64,000 nt of DNA from Nepenthes gracilis (Eukaryota; Streptophyta; Magnoliopsida; Caryophyllales; Nepenthaceae), in assembly GCA_033239525.1 (NCBI GenBank), contig BSYO01000004.1, forward strand, positions 9,648,037-9,712,036, read 5' to 3'. The first letter of the stretch is position 1; each line of letters opens with the position of its first letter. Under the pieces are notes generated by a model that was not told where the DNA came from, did no database searches, and was given only the letters and a program-made list of their open reading frames with translations. A program made the position numbers and the translations under genes. Shown here piece after piece: positions 12,562 through 25,330 of the stretch.

Positions 12562-14231
12562 ATTTGGACAAATATTTTGGAATGATCTTGTTGCCATTGA
12601 CATTATTATTATTAGTACTTTGATTTTTTTGTCAAATTTAACCCAATATTGGATAGTATATTTGGATGTATTTATTTTTTGTCATAAAAAATAATTTAAA
12701 AATTTAATTATTATCGTATCATTTAAAGTTTTCTACTAACAAATGGAGCACATATCATTATTGACTCTCCTATTTCCTTGTTGATTGTTTGGAAATTTGT
12801 TTCCTCATTATGCATGATCAATGGGGAGATGGTCAGTTGTCTTGTTGTTTCTTGTTTTATTCTTTGTTGTCTTTGTTTGTTTGTTGGTTTTTTAATTTTC
12901 TTTGTTTTGGGATTCTCCCTACGTAGGCATTTTGGCTTTTTTATGTTTCTTGAGATCCCTCTCTCTTTTGTGGTTGATTATACATTATAAATTTTAATAA
13001 TATATAATGGCTAATTACTTATAAAAAAGATATTTAATATTTTTCTAAAACATCTACGGAGCATGGTCAATTGCCTTGCCAAAAGAAAAATGAAAAAGGT
13101 TTTTAATGGACCCTAAAGATAAGTTAACAGTTGCCTTTTTAGCAATAATTAAGTTGATCGGGCATTGATTTTGTGAAAAGAAAAAAAAAAAAAAATCTGA
13201 CATCATGCCCAATAGGAATTTGAGTGAGGAGACTGCGACACATTCCCAGCTTCATCTTTTTTTATATTTAGATATTACAGTTAAAAAAACTAAATACAAT
13301 CATTTATATATTATAATATTTTAAAATATTAAATATTAACCAGTACTTATACATACCATATAGTATATATATTTATATATAGAAATTTTATTTTGTTGTT
13401 GCTAATAAGTTTTCCACTAATATGATATTGATATGACATATGAAAACTCATATTAATTATATAACAATAAATAGTTAAAAATATGTTACTAAATATTGAC
13501 AAAGCTAGCAAAAAAACTATTCCTCTTGTGTTAGACATGAGAAAAGAGTTTCTATAAAAAAATAAATTATATAATTACAATTAAATTTTATAATTTTTAT
13601 TCGCATATAGCAGCATAATAGGCAATTGTGACTTTTGGCATCAATTTTAGACCCATAACTGTGGCCTTGATTTTTAGTGTTAAGTGATTATATAATCCCA
13701 GGATATAATCTTTACACTAAGAATTTAATTGACCCAAGTTTAAGAAGTATGGGAAGACATTCATTGTTGCCCCCCAATCCATTTTTTGTCCCTGCCTTGT
13801 ATTTTATTTTTTGGTTGGATCATGTTGATTGGACCCATTTCATGTTGCACGATTGACCCAATTTCCTTGGGTTCATTCAACATTGTCCATGTATAAAATT
13901 TTATGATTAACACAATTACTTAGTTACTAAAATTATACAATAAAAAATATTACAACTCTATTCTATATTTTTTGGATAGGAATAATGAATGAAGATGACC
14001 TTAATCAACATAAAAAAGTAGGTAGATATAGCAATGGATAATATTTAGTTTATTATAATAACAAAATGACCATAACATTTAATCTTACTTATTTTCCACC
14101 ATATCACAAACTACATATGCATATATGCATGCTCAATCCATTACAACAAATAATTGACTAATTAATCGGCAAAACTATCATGGTGCCGATTATTATAACT
14201 TGTAGTAGACAGTAGATGGAGTCGGTCTTAA
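12562..14231. other. Intergenic sequence downstream of the GASA gene
   Basis: No gene was recognised. The segment holds a poly-A run at 13180-13195 and T/G-rich sequence at 12778-12990 that is open in one frame but has no family motif. The end nearest 14231 should contain the 3' untranslated region of the GASA gene. Confidence 0.5.
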
Positions 14232-14413
14232 TTAAGGGCACTTGTGTCTGCCGCCATGAGTGGTCATGGTGTTGTAACAAGGGCACACGTCTTCGTTACC
14301 GGAGGTGCCAGGAGGAACACAGTTGCAACGGGCGCAGCACGTCCCGCATGCCCTCAAGCACATATTCTGCCTCGATGCCAACCTACATCTGGCAATGCAT
14401 GCTGCTCCACAAT
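14232..14413 (-). CDS. GASA gene exon 3 (cysteine-rich domain)
   Basis: The exon follows a cttatcccag acceptor and encodes the whole 12-cysteine GASA domain, ending KCP and TAA at 14232-14234. Confidence 0.93.
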
Positions 14414-15857
14414 CTGGGATAAGCAAAAAATAAATAAAAAAAGGACTGAAGTCAAAAATATGAACAATATATATACATCTTCCAACATATATATATATAT
14501 TTGTTTTGATATTTTTGTTCATCGCATACAATTTTCTATACAAGATTTGGTAGAATTGTCTTATCTAATGCCAAACATATTTAATAATATATCAAAATAA
14601 TTAATTGTTATAATATTATACTGGTTTATTGTATTTTATAAAAGAATTTATTTTTTTAATTGGCCGTGTTTCATGAAAAGAAAAATAAGATACCATGATT
14701 TAGAGATCAATTATTTTTTTGTCACATAAATAACATTAACTATGTATCAAGTATGTAAGGATAATGACAATTTTTAGACAAATATAAATAGGATTTTTTC
14801 TATTAAAATATGGAGGTTTTTTTTTGGGGGCGCAGGTGTAAGTGTTTAAATCCATACAAAATAGTCTATACATATTTTATATATGGTTTTGTAACTCTCA
14901 TAAAAATAGAAAGATAAAAAAAATATGAGCTATCAATTTTAGTTTCTTTTAAAAAATCTAAGTTTGGGGACACATATGTTGATAATGATTATTTTTATAT
15001 TAATAATATTTTAAATAATATAATAATTTAACAATCCGTAAAATAATTATAAATCCCATAAAGTTTAACAAAGTCTTTATAATGTTTAATATAAAAGCAA
15101 GTGTATCACTTTGCATGGTAAGGTGCATATCATATAATTTGTTGTATAGAAAATAATATCCAAACAATCCAGTCACTAGTCTCAAATAATAGATAATTAT
15201 AGGTAGCTTTAGATTTTTATTATTTAAAAGGACAAAAATATTGTGAAAAGCTACATTATTAAAGCCTCATACAATTTTAGTTACCACTGATTATTTTAAT
15301 TTAAGGCTACATATATAAATTTTTAGCTACATAATATTGTGTGGTATTTTTAAAATTATATTTTGGTGTATACTGTGTATTGAGTCCTTTGAATACCAAT
15401 AATGGCTTGTTGTTTGTTCTTTCTTTTACTGACTGAAAAACATGTTGGAATAAATGTACATACCTATCTTCTCGCCGGTAGCGGTCCTGGTTCCATAGCC
15501 ACTAGCCTGTGCAAGCTCCAAATCATTGCATTTTTGTGTTAATTTATATAGAATTAATTAAACAACTTTTAAATGATACCCAATTACATATATCCATCTA
15601 TCCATGTTAATATACTTATATAAAAATAAATAAATTGATAAATATTATATTATCCAGTAATATTTTAAACATATGTTCTAAGTATTTTTCTAGAAAAAAC
15701 TCATATAAATAAAAAAATAAATATATATATAATCAACGGTGAAGAAATATATGTTTATAATTAGTTGAGTGCTTACCGTTTCATCGGCTCCGACAAGTTG
15801 AAGTAGCAGAAGAGAGAGGAGGATGGAAGCCATTAGAGACCTGTGGGAGATTGCCAT
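14232..15857 (-). CDS. GASA/snakin-type cysteine-rich secreted peptide
   Basis: Three exons (15857-15777, 15506-15464, 14413-14232) encode 101 residues. Residues 1-24 form a signal peptide with a leucine-rich core (ILLSLLLLQLVGAD), then a short variable linker, then a C-terminal GASA domain of 60 residues from DCGAACIARC to GGRHKCP. All twelve cysteines of the family are present (C, C, C, C, C, CC, C, C, C, C, C), including the CGTCCARCNCVPPGT core. Both introns obey GT-AG (donors gtaagc and gtatgt, acceptors gcacag and cccag), and the phases join GAT at the second junction. GASA/snakin peptides are small apoplastic proteins, often gibberellin-responsive, with roles in growth or antimicrobial defence; which applies here cannot be read from sequence. 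The start at 15857 was preferred to the in-frame ATG at 15899 because a TATA box lies only a few bases above the latter. Length fits the family (about 90-115 residues). Confidence 0.93.
15464..15506 (-). CDS. GASA gene exon 2 (linker)
   Basis: This 43-bp exon encodes ASGYGTRTATGEKI plus the first base of an Asp codon. It is bounded by a gcacag acceptor and a gtatgt donor, and is followed by a 1,050-bp intron (14414-15463). Confidence 0.88.
15777..15857 (-). CDS. GASA gene exon 1 (signal peptide)
   Basis: This exon of 27 codons encodes the signal peptide and ends ADET before a gtaagc donor. It joins exon 2 in phase 0 across a 270-bp intron (15507-15776). Confidence 0.9.
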
Positions 15858-15904
15858 AGCTGCTGGGTGCTTTGTGAATTGATGAGGATGAGGAAGCATG
15901 CCGT

Positions 15905-15913
15905 ATATTTATA
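15905..15913 (-). promoter_or_regulatory. TATA box of the GASA gene
   Basis: TATAAATAT on the minus strand. Transcription would be expected to start about 30 bases downstream, near 15880. That puts the ATG at 15899 outside the transcript and the ATG at 15857 about 20 bases inside it, which decides the start codon. Confidence 0.65.
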
Positions 15914-16904
15914 GTGTCCAAAGTTCAAATAATTTAATGTTAAAGAGGACGCTTGATGTGATGCATCGCCGGGCAGGACGTTCTTAATTATGAACTTTTC
16001 TTTTTTTTTTTTTTTTATTTTAATCATTTATTTAAAAAGTAACAATAATTATTATTTTTTAAATTAAAAGCAATAGATTCTAATCAATTTTGATATTTTA
16101 AAAAAATAGCTTCTAATTTCTTTTATCTAGTTATATGTTATAAGTTAATTGCAGCAGGAAGAACCCACCTCGGGCTTGTTGTGGTCTTACTAAAATTTGG
16201 AACAATCTGGTGGAGAGCTTACTTTAAGAGTTCAAACAAAATTAAAAGACATATTCGTTTTATTGCTGAAATATGAAAACTAGAAAATAAACCAATATGA
16301 GAAAAATCATATTATATTATTTGTGGTATAAAAAATAACTATTTTATTTGAAATAAGATATTAGTATTTAAAAATAAGATTTACATAGCTTCTTAAACTC
16401 TAAGAATGGGAAATATTATTTCATTACAATATTACTTATTCTTATTCTTTAACAATAAATATTTACGGTCGATAAAATAATAAGATATTGAAGAACTTAT
16501 CCTCCGCGGCAGGCAACCCATTTGCTGGAAGACAGCTGTTGTTTGTGGGGGTTCCCGTCAAAAAAGAGGCCTTCAAGATCATCAATTTTCCTGACATAAT
16601 TCTATTGGCTTCTACATAAACTTGCTGGCTTCCTTAGCAAAACCTAACCCACCCACTGTTTCCCTGCGCTTTTCGAAATCAAATCACTGTCGTGATGATA
16701 ATAATATTACTGAAATAATAATAGTGGTAGATCAAACAATTAAATAATAAGATTTAGATTTGAATTTAATCAGAAAAATTAGAGATCAAATTATTAAAGA
16801 TTGAGACTTTTATAAAGACTTAAAAATATCTGAGATGTCATATATGAATTTTGATTCTTCATGTAAAATTGGAGACCAAATTATACTGAAAATGTTTGAT
16901 TCTT
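15914..16904. other. Upstream region of the GASA gene
   Basis: No gene is seen. A pyrimidine/adenine-rich stretch at 15990-16020 and a more GC-balanced patch at 16500-16680 stand out, but neither contains a motif that I can assign. Confidence 0.4.
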
Positions 16905-18650
16905 AAAATAAAAAGATAAGAAAGTGTTTGAGTCAAAATTTAAATAAAAATATAATTTTAATAAAAAATCAAATATTTATAAAAAATACTCTAAATTTGA
17001 AAAATAATTATACTCCTCTTTCTTCTTTTTTTATTTTTTATTTTTTTGTAGAAACTAAAGAAGAGAAACAATATATTTTAACTTAAAGGATATTTTTATA
17101 ATTCTCCAATAAGTATTTGAGAATCAATCTTCTTTTTCAATATTCTTTTATTTTTATAGAGCTTGGCCTTCAAGTGCCAATATGCTTTTCTTTTTACCCT
17201 AGATTCTTATATTTATTACCAAACAAACAATCATTCATGTTGTTTTGTATTCTTATTTAATTATGATATTGATTTAAATATTAAAAAATATTTTAAATAA
17301 ACATCTCGCTTATATAAGTTTTTTTATGTATTTATAATGTGTAAGGTTTAAATTATTTAATCTCTAACTTATATTATAACTTTTTGGATATATTATTTTT
17401 TTAAAGCACCAACCAAATATTTGTAATTATATACAAAATAATAAAAAATAATAATAAGACAGCGCAATATTTAATTTTTATCAACTTATTTTACTTTCAA
17501 ATAATATATATGTCTTCATTTTTAACTCATTTATTTTATAATATTCCAAAAGAAATCGTTGTGACGTGGGAACGCAAGGCGAGCCGAGGAAGGGTTGACA
17601 CGTGGAGGACAAAAATAGCAAAAGAAGCAAAGGCAAACAGAAGCCGCCATGATCAAATAGCAAAAGCTTGACCTTGACAGCTGTGACCCAACATCGTCAA
17701 TAATTGGGTCCACCTCAGCTGAATTTTATTATAATCCCTTTAAATAGTATATTTTTATTTTTTAAATAATTAAATTCTATTATTAGAGTGTAAAATAGGT
17801 AAAATATGATAATATTTTCAAATATTATTTAAAACTAATACTTAAGATAATTATAACATAAACATAGCCCCCCACGTACTTTTTATTATGACCACGCATT
17901 TGCAATCCACCAAATTTGACATTCACAAGCTCTCACTAACTTCCAAGATATCAAAATTGAAAGAAGAGGGCTGCCACTAATTAGATTAAAACATAATTAT
18001 GTGATTTTAAACTCTTATAATATTAGGTCAAATAAATTATTAATATTAGATTAAAAAATAATATTAAAAACTAAAGTATTATAATTATATAATTTAATCA
18101 ACCGAGTATTAAGAGTGTACTCTAATCAAATGATCAAGCCATTTTAAATCAATTATATTATTATGGGTTCAACATCAACTCCCACACTAATAGTAATTAA
18201 CCGTATTATAAAATAATTGTTAAAAATATTTAATTATTATATGTCTTTATAACTAATATGTTATATTGTGTAATTTTTCATAATTATCAAACATGAGTTC
18301 AGTAGGCATTCTTTATCCTATAGGCACGTGGTAGTATCACTTGGAGCCAAGGTTCAATTAATCATCAGGTTCACATTTACATTAGTGTTTTAAATAAAAG
18401 CTAAGTTAACTTTATGTGTTTAAACTGTCTTGTTATTTAAAATAATCAAATAATATCTTAAAAGAAATTAAAATTTTAAAATTTTAAAATTACTTGATAA
18501 AAGGATAAAAATAATTCAATATTATAATTACTTAAAAAAAATTAAGATGATAAAGCAGGATTTTTATATCCGAAAAAAAAAGACTTGAACTTCATAAATG
18601 TTAGTGATGACTTATAATAAATATCAAGTAATTATTATTTTAGATATAAA
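16905..18650. repeat. Duplicated non-coding block, copy B
   Basis: This is the second copy of the block at 3830-5545, in direct orientation and about 13.1 kb away. It has the same order of landmarks, for example TTGTGACGTGGG at 17559, CCTTGACAGCTGTGACCCAA near 17670 and GACCACGCATTTGCAATCCA at 17890. Copy B carries roughly 30 extra bases (near 17590-17640) and other small indels. Frames that overlap it (17481-17713, minus) are not conserved in copy A. Confidence 0.75.
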
Positions 18651-18949
18651 ATAAAGGAAAATAACCTTTCAAATATTTTAAAAATAAAGTCCAATACTAA
18701 ACGTGTATTCTAGAACTTTAGAAAAAAAAATATAATTTAGAATTAATTAGTAATAACGTTTTTATTTTTACTTTTATTGCTTGCCTAGTTTTTCTACTCA
18801 AAAAATAAAGTCTAAATACTCGTTTCGTGGTCAACATAAAAATTCCTCAACGTACTAAAAATGTCAAATTCGATATTAAAGACAGGTATAGAAATGCTAA
18901 ACAGGATTAATTAAATGAAAAAAAAAAAAAAAAGAAAAATAGAAGCTTA

Positions 18950-19170
18950 TCTTAAAACGCGGGCGTTGAACAAATACAATCTACACGTGCGGTCAAGGAC
19001 GCGGAGTGTCGTGGGACGTCGGGCCCACTGGGGCGGGGTTGGTGAGAACCGGACGACAACTCTCTGAAAGACGGGCCCGGTTCCAAAAGTGCAAAGCATA
19101 CAACTCAGAGTAACCTGGCAGCTGTCAGATTTATCACCAAGTGGGTGCGTTACAGCTGTCGTTAAATGTT
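18950..19170. promoter_or_regulatory. GC-rich promoter-like island
   Basis: About 220 bases of high GC sit in AT-rich surroundings. They contain a perfect G-box CACGTG (18984-18989), a GACGTC C-box (19015-19020), GGGCCCACTGGGGCGGGG and two CAGCTGTC repeats (19120 and 19153). These are typical bZIP/bHLH-type or GC-rich promoter words. No gene is visible within several kb on either side in the expected orientation, so the island may be an orphaned promoter or part of a repeat. Confidence 0.35.
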
Positions 19171-19313
19171 CAATAATATTTTATAATCAAATTTAAAATA
19201 TCATTTCACATTTGATTTGATTTAATTGATATATAATATGATAAATGTGGTATTTAATATTTTTACAAATTTATACATAAATTTGTTAATATAAATTAAT
19301 AAATTAAATATTA

Positions 19314-19715
19314 TATCGATCCGTTTTGAGAATTTAAATTGGTATATGAATTAGAGCAACTATTTAATTTTCTTGAATATTTGGATAATAATAAGTCTAA
19401 TTTTCGTAATTCTAAATTTAAATTATATATACCACAATAAAACAAGTTAGAGGCAAGAGAGATATGATATTCGCTTTTAAAAATATATTTTGACGTTTAA
19501 ATTAGTAATTTTTTTATTTAAATAAAAAACATGACAGGAAAATAAATACTAAAATTTAAAATGGATGGGGAACAGGAGGGGCAATGCTTCTTTTTTATGC
19601 ATTCAAAGGATTGAGTGTTTTTCTTTTCATCTCATCCTCATTTTTGTTTAGGAGAAGACATATTTACAACACCGGTATTGTCCAACTGCTTAGCGTTTGA
19701 ATTTATAGATATTTA
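19314..19715 (-). repeat. Fragment of the Tat-type LTR family of 27802-30990
   Basis: From 19314 the sequence follows the LTR that starts at 27802: TTTTGAGAATT, then TCTAATTTTCGTA, then ACCACAATAAAA. From about 19500 to 19712 it follows 30710-30920 (AGGAAAATAAATACTAAAAT, CGCTTCTTTTTT). In this copy the two parts are contiguous, whereas at 27802-30990 they are split by a 2.7-kb insertion. The far end of the LTR is missing. Confidence 0.6.
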
Positions 19716-19856
19716 CGACCAAGGAATCCCACAGATATCGATACAACTGATGCAAAGCCTAATCCCTGAATCAACAATTATACTTAAAAATCTAGAAGTG
19801 GATATATACATTTAATAACATAAATTGGAATGTTAAAATCTAAAATTTTTATCTTT

Positions 19857-20335
19857 CATTACGATAGACGATGCGCCTGCATCTAGAGTCGTCCTCGCAT
19901 GATCTTGATCCACGACATTAGACTTTCTTGCCGCTAGCTCCAAAGGATAAAGACAATCCTTAATCAAATGGCCGTTTCATTCACACCTAAAACAAGCTCC
20001 CAACCTCTTGTAGTATGGCTTCATTCCATGAGAATTTTCACGGTACAAGCAAACAAGTTTTAATTGTTGTGGATCCAATACAAATTGGATTCTTGCATAT
20101 CTTTTCTTTCTCCTGACCGGCTACAACTTCTGGGGAAATCTTTTAGATCTTGATCCTTTATCGGAATTTTGACTACGCCGATTGGCTAACTTCTTGAAGA
20201 ACTTCTCTTTTTCCTGGTCCTCATCCGAACTAGATTTTTCATGACTTCCAAATTTTGCCATTACTTAGTCCATCCCAACACCAATCAAATAAATCATCTT
20301 TTCTTAATTAGGAAGTCAACTTAAGATTTTAACTT
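19857..20335 (-). pseudogene. Ty3/gypsy gag remnant with zinc knuckle
   Basis: Minus-strand translation gives a decayed retroviral-type zinc knuckle at 19953-19994: ACFRC, a stop, then NGHLIKDC, fitting CX2CX4HX4C. It is followed by a basic stretch. Upstream on the minus strand is a Lys/Ser/Asp-rich segment (EKSSSDEDQEKEKFFKKLAN). This is the C-terminal part of a gypsy gag. The LTR-like element at 20341-22706 interrupts it, and 22712-22829 continues it to a primer-binding site. The central gag domain is missing, so there is an internal deletion as well. Confidence 0.6.
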
Positions 20336-20340
20336 AAAAT

Positions 20341-22706
20341 TGTCACGTCCCAAGTATATAATACGCAGGTCAAATAATAAAAATTTAATAAATCAACTGT
20401 TATTCCCAAACCCAAACCGTGCATAACACTCTATACATAAACGGACCCAAATAATAAATAGGCCTCACAGGACCACATTGGGTAAAGACCTGGAAGACAT
20501 AAAACATGACCTGCTGTCATTACGTTAATAATAAGATAACCAACAAAGTAATAACTCATTTCCTTAACGTGACAAGGCCTTGATCTTTTACTAAAAGATC
20601 CAACGGCCTATAAAACAGCCAAACATACAATCCAAATATAACCCCTAAAAATCAAAAGCCAGGCTAATAAAAATATCTATACTAATCAGATAAACTATGC
20701 CACTTTAAAACTCGTCTAAACTCTTACAATCGTAATCAATCCACTAGTCTGAAGAGATAAAATATGAAAATATGAGCCAAGGGCCTAGCAAGCATCATAT
20801 ATATATATGTAAAACAGTACGTATAAATTAGAGGAATGTACATCACATAAAAAACATGTAAAATAAAATACAATGTCCATAAAATTCCTGAAAATTGAAA
20901 AATTGTCTAGTACTATATTATCGTCCATATTAAATCGTTCATCCGAGACATAATCATATAAATCACAATCCAATAAAATCTCGTAAGACAATATCATATC
21001 ATATGATTTGAAATCATAGAAGCTGTAACCGTCACTACATCAGTGTGGGATAGATACCATCGTCCAAATCCAAATCTCATGATGTAGAAATTAAGAGAAG
21101 ACTGACAAAATTAAAATATAAATCAAAACATATTTTGAATTTATCATATATTTATACGTACGATACATTCCTATTATCCATTCGTGAGTCAATCAGCGTG
21201 TCTCAAAATCATCCCCTACCCAAGTACATGCAGAAATACAAAATATGTATGAAATTGGAGAACCAACTTGAGAAATGATTACCCTCATCCGATAACGTCA
21301 ATTATATCAGGTGCGATTTTAAGCCAATAGTTTAAGGCCATCTATGTACTTTATTTTCCTTGGACTAGAAACTTTCTCACTATATTTTACCATTTATGAT
21401 TTTGGGTGTGACTTTAAATTTTAGTTATATATTAGAATGTTTGAATATATTATTTTATCAATTTTTTACAATGGTTCTTATTAAATGTATAGTGGGACAT
21501 GTCAACTACAACAAAATTCACCTTCTTGCCGGTAGAAGGGAGATCACATATCGCATACATCCCCATCCGGACTAAGCCTCCCCGTCGGGAGCGGTATCAA
21601 ATATCTCATACATCGAGTCGCAAATAACAACCCTTCGAGTCTCGGATCACCATGGTCTCGCAGTGACCTTACCCTTGACAGCATGCATGAGGACCAATGT
21701 AATGTCTGGTTTATGCTTTCATAATATACTGATACACAAATATATATATATATATATACTATTTGGGTCTCCAAAAATCGTTCAAAATTATAAATACTCA
21801 TGAAAAATCCACTGAATAACCAATAAAACTTGCATGTAAATAATAAACAAAGAGGGTATTTAAAAATTATATGCATGTAAACAAAGTCTCCGAAACATAT
21901 ACAAATATTATTAGACACAAAATTAGATAAAGAATTGGCTTACGAATATTTACCTTAACCATATACTCCGTAGAACGGAAGAAATGATACTTTAAAATAC
22001 CGGAACGGCATGTTTCTGTCTCATGCCATTCCTTTCTCTCTCTACCAGTGTGCTTTCTCTCTCCTCCGCATTGCGCTGTCTTGCTCGCGATCGCTGCTAC
22101 CACATCTATGAGCCGCCGCCGCCTCACCTGTGAGCCACTACCGCCTTTGGCTCCTGTCATAGTTGCTGTCCTTCCCCGGAAAGACCTCTCTCTCCTCACT
22201 GCACACGCTGCCGCTGCTCCATTTCCTCTCTACACAACCCTCTTAGCGTGTACCACCGCTACACCAATCTCCTCTCTCTCCGGTCGACGTGAAACCTATG
22301 CCACTGCCCCTCTCTCTCCTGCGCGAGCTCGTCTCGCTACCTACCATGGCCGCCATCGACCACTTGCGCATCGCCTCCTCCTCACGCGCCTCGAATGGCC
22401 GCCGAAACCCTCCTCTCTCCTCCTCTCCCTTCTCCTCCTCCTTCCCTTTTCTTTTTCTCATTCTTCTCTTTCTCTGCCCTCCAAAACCCTCATTTCTCTT
22501 TCTTTCTTTCTTTTTTTCCCTTTTTGCCTCTCATGCCACTGTCAGACATCCTCTCTCCCCATATAATTTTTTCCCATTTCCTAAAACTAGCCGTGGGTTT
22601 TAGACCCCGATTTTCTCTTCTTCTCTTTTATTTATTATATATATATATATTAATCCAAAATTTTAATGAATATTAAAATAATCAAAATGATGATTTGGGC
22701 CTTACA
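20341..22706. mobile_element. Long TG...CA element with 5-bp target duplication (solo LTR-like)
   Basis: The 2,366-bp unit starts TGTCACGTCCCAAG and ends GGGCCTTACA. It is flanked by a perfect 5-bp repeat AAAAT (20336-20340 and 22707-22711). It belongs to the same family as 9272-11318. Marks include GAGCCAAGGGCCTAGCAAGC at 20773 and a CT-rich, then GC-rich, tract at 22030-22560. Several frames across that tract are open (for instance 22048-22566), but they encode only low-complexity Ser/Leu/Pro/Arg and are not genes. It is inserted in the gypsy remnant, so it is younger than it. Confidence 0.8.
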
Positions 22707-22815
22707 AAAATCAAACAAACCTAGACTTCAAATCCTAAAATTACTAAATCTCGACCTCAAACCTTATTCAAACAAAATTGATCAGTCTACATCTTAAGGC
22801 ATCTTCCTTAATCAT

Positions 22816-22827
22816 TCTCTGATACCA
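22816..22827 (-). other. Primer-binding site (initiator tRNA-Met type)
   Basis: The minus strand reads TGGTATCAGAGA, eleven of twelve bases of the standard plant LTR-element site complementary to initiator tRNA-Met. The dinucleotide GT separates it from the LTR end ...GAACA, whose plus-strand edge is 22830. Confidence 0.65.
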
Positions 22828-22829
22828 AC

Positions 22830-25330
22830 TGTTCATTTATATTACTTGCTAATATCTAAAAATGGACATGTGCTTGCCTTATTTTATATCATAATCATCA
22901 ATATATACAGGATCAAAAATATAATGCCACCTTATCAGTGGCTTTGACATTCTATCCACAATAAAATGATGTCAACCTCATGATAAAAAATGATGCTGAC
23001 TACAAATCCCAAACTCAACACAAAATAATCTTGCGAAAACATAAAAGATAATCAATATATTTGCGGAGGTACTAGTATCATCATAATATCATACATTCTT
23101 CAGAATTTAAAAAATTTACAACTTATATATCATTCGAGGCTACCAAAATTCTAAATACAGCAAAATTAAATTTTTTTTCTTTAATCTTGTTTATCAAGTA
23201 TGAACTCCTGCGAAGCATATGAAGGGAAAGAAAATAGTAAGAGAGTGAGCCAAATATTTAATAAGAATATAATAATTAAGGATATGCATATATTTCTGAA
23301 AATAAATTATACGGAGGAAATAGGAATCATGATGCATATAAACATAATATATACCTTTAGAATTATTTTCATGATACTTTCAACTTTCTTTTTCTTATAC
23401 ATTTATTTCTCTTTATTTTTTGACACTTCTTACCTTTTTTTTAGTTTGAGGAATTAGATCTAGTAGGCCTTACTAACTAACGGAACATTTGATCGATATC
23501 TAGATTGCGTTTAGTCACACAATTAGAGGCCAAAATCGCACGGTACTATACTTCTTTCTTATTTACATCATGAAAATATGATTGATTGTGTTCACTCCAC
23601 ACAAATAAAAGGCATTAACTTTCTTATTTACATTCCAAAAATATGAAGGTACTGCTTATTGTCTCCCGGTAGACAGGGTTAAACTTATAAAGCGATACTT
23701 ATTCAGACAATGATATAAATTATAATATTTTAAGGTATATCAGAGAATATTATCATCTGAAATAAAATTTTTGATTCAATTTTCTTACTTCTTAAAATTT
23801 TCTTAGTGAAAACTTCTTCTTTCTTCTTTTTCTTAATGTTCTCATCTTAGAAAAAAATTTTTATTCTTATAATTTCATAATAGGCTTCTGCTCGTGTATA
23901 AACTTGGTATATATATAATAAAAATTATATCATTAGATATCATAAAAATCAAGTCATATAAATTTTTTAAGTGCGGGAATAAATTTTTAGGCGACATATT
24001 AAATGACTTCTGGTCCATTAACCTTTTAATTTTATCGGTTTGTCGATCGATTCGATTTCTTTTTAATTTTCTTAACCGATTTATTCAAATAGCAAATTTA
24101 TTGACCGATTTACCTCTTTTTATAAAATTCTTTCTATTTTATCATGTAAACTAATTTATTATATATCAACAATTGGTTTGCTAGTTCACTTAAATAAAAT
24201 GCATGCCTGAATCGGACCACTCATTTTATCCAAGAACTAAGAGTTGAACCGGTTTGCTGAAACCGGTTCTTAACCTTGTTTCAACAGCTGGTTCACCCCA
24301 TAATAAACCGGTTCATTTGATATTTGGTTAGTTTATTATTTTAACTTGCTCTATAAGACCGGTTTACCTATGAAATTTCAGCCGGTTCATTCAGATTTGT
24401 CCGAAATGCTAAACTGGTGTTGCAATCGATTCAGTAGCAAGCTCCAATTTTTTAACCGGTTCAATAGGCAAATTACCATAAAAAATTACTTTTCATATAT
24501 TTTCAGAATTAGTATAAAATTTTAGACCAGCTCATTAAATTTTTTAATTTTATCATTACCAGGTTCAAAGTTATATGTTGATTTTTCATATACAGGTTTG
24601 CTTCTAGCCGGTTCAGTGACATATTTTCTTCTTTGGGCTAAACCGTTCAGATTTTTAAAAGATAAATTTATACCAATTTTATGACATATTACCGGTTCAT
24701 TGAAATATCATACTTACTTTTTGTGGAGCTTGAATCGGCCTAAAATTTGATAAAAATAGTAGCCAAAGTCAGCATCAGTAGCTGCTTTGTTTTCATAAGA
24801 TTCAATCTGTCAGTCTATTTTATTTCCATCGAATAGACCAATTTTATGAAGAATAATTTTTTCACAAAAATATGGTTATTTAACCAATATCTTGAAATAT
24901 ATACAGTAAAAATTTTATGGCATGAATCGACCAAATAAAGTATATAAAAATTTAGACATTAGTAAGATTTAGCAAAGTTCAGCAACTGAACTGCAATATG
25001 GCATGTTTCTAAACTTTTCCTATTCTAGCATGATTTGATAAGGATTTTAAGTATTGGTCCGAAAATATTTTAATATAATATCAAGAATTAAATAACAAAT
25101 TAAAAACGGTAAGGTGATCTTGCCTGATTTAATGGACGATAATTTTTGAAGCCTTCCACCAAAATTGTCGGCTCCCTTTTTCTCAGTTCAGCATAACCAA
25201 TTATCCTCTCTCTTTTCTCCCATTTTTCTCCCCCATTTTTTCTCTTTCTTTTGGTAAATTTTTAGATATACTAATTTCCTAAAGTGATAACTCATTGGTT
25301 AAATTTTTTTAGTATTACCACATGTCCCAT
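22830..25330 (-). repeat. 5' LTR-like region of the minus-strand gypsy remnant
   Basis: It begins on the plus strand with TGTTCATTTATATTAC next to the primer-binding site and runs on without any gene. It carries weak family marks shared with the 2-2.7-kb elements (GAGTGAGCC near 23253, TAGTAGGCCTTACTAA near 23462, CT-rich tract near 25200-25250). The outer boundary is a guess; TATTACCA near 25315-25322 is one candidate. Confidence 0.4.

Noticed and set aside
12778..12990. Hydrophobic frame resembling a membrane peptide
   Set aside because: T/G-rich DNA gives Phe/Leu/Val/Cys by composition. It could be the tail of a non-LTR element, but nothing firm supports this.
22048..22676. Several overlapping open frames on both strands
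   Set aside because: Low-complexity Ser/Leu/Pro/Arg products from a CT- and GC-rich tract of a solo LTR-like element; no domain, and frames conflict.
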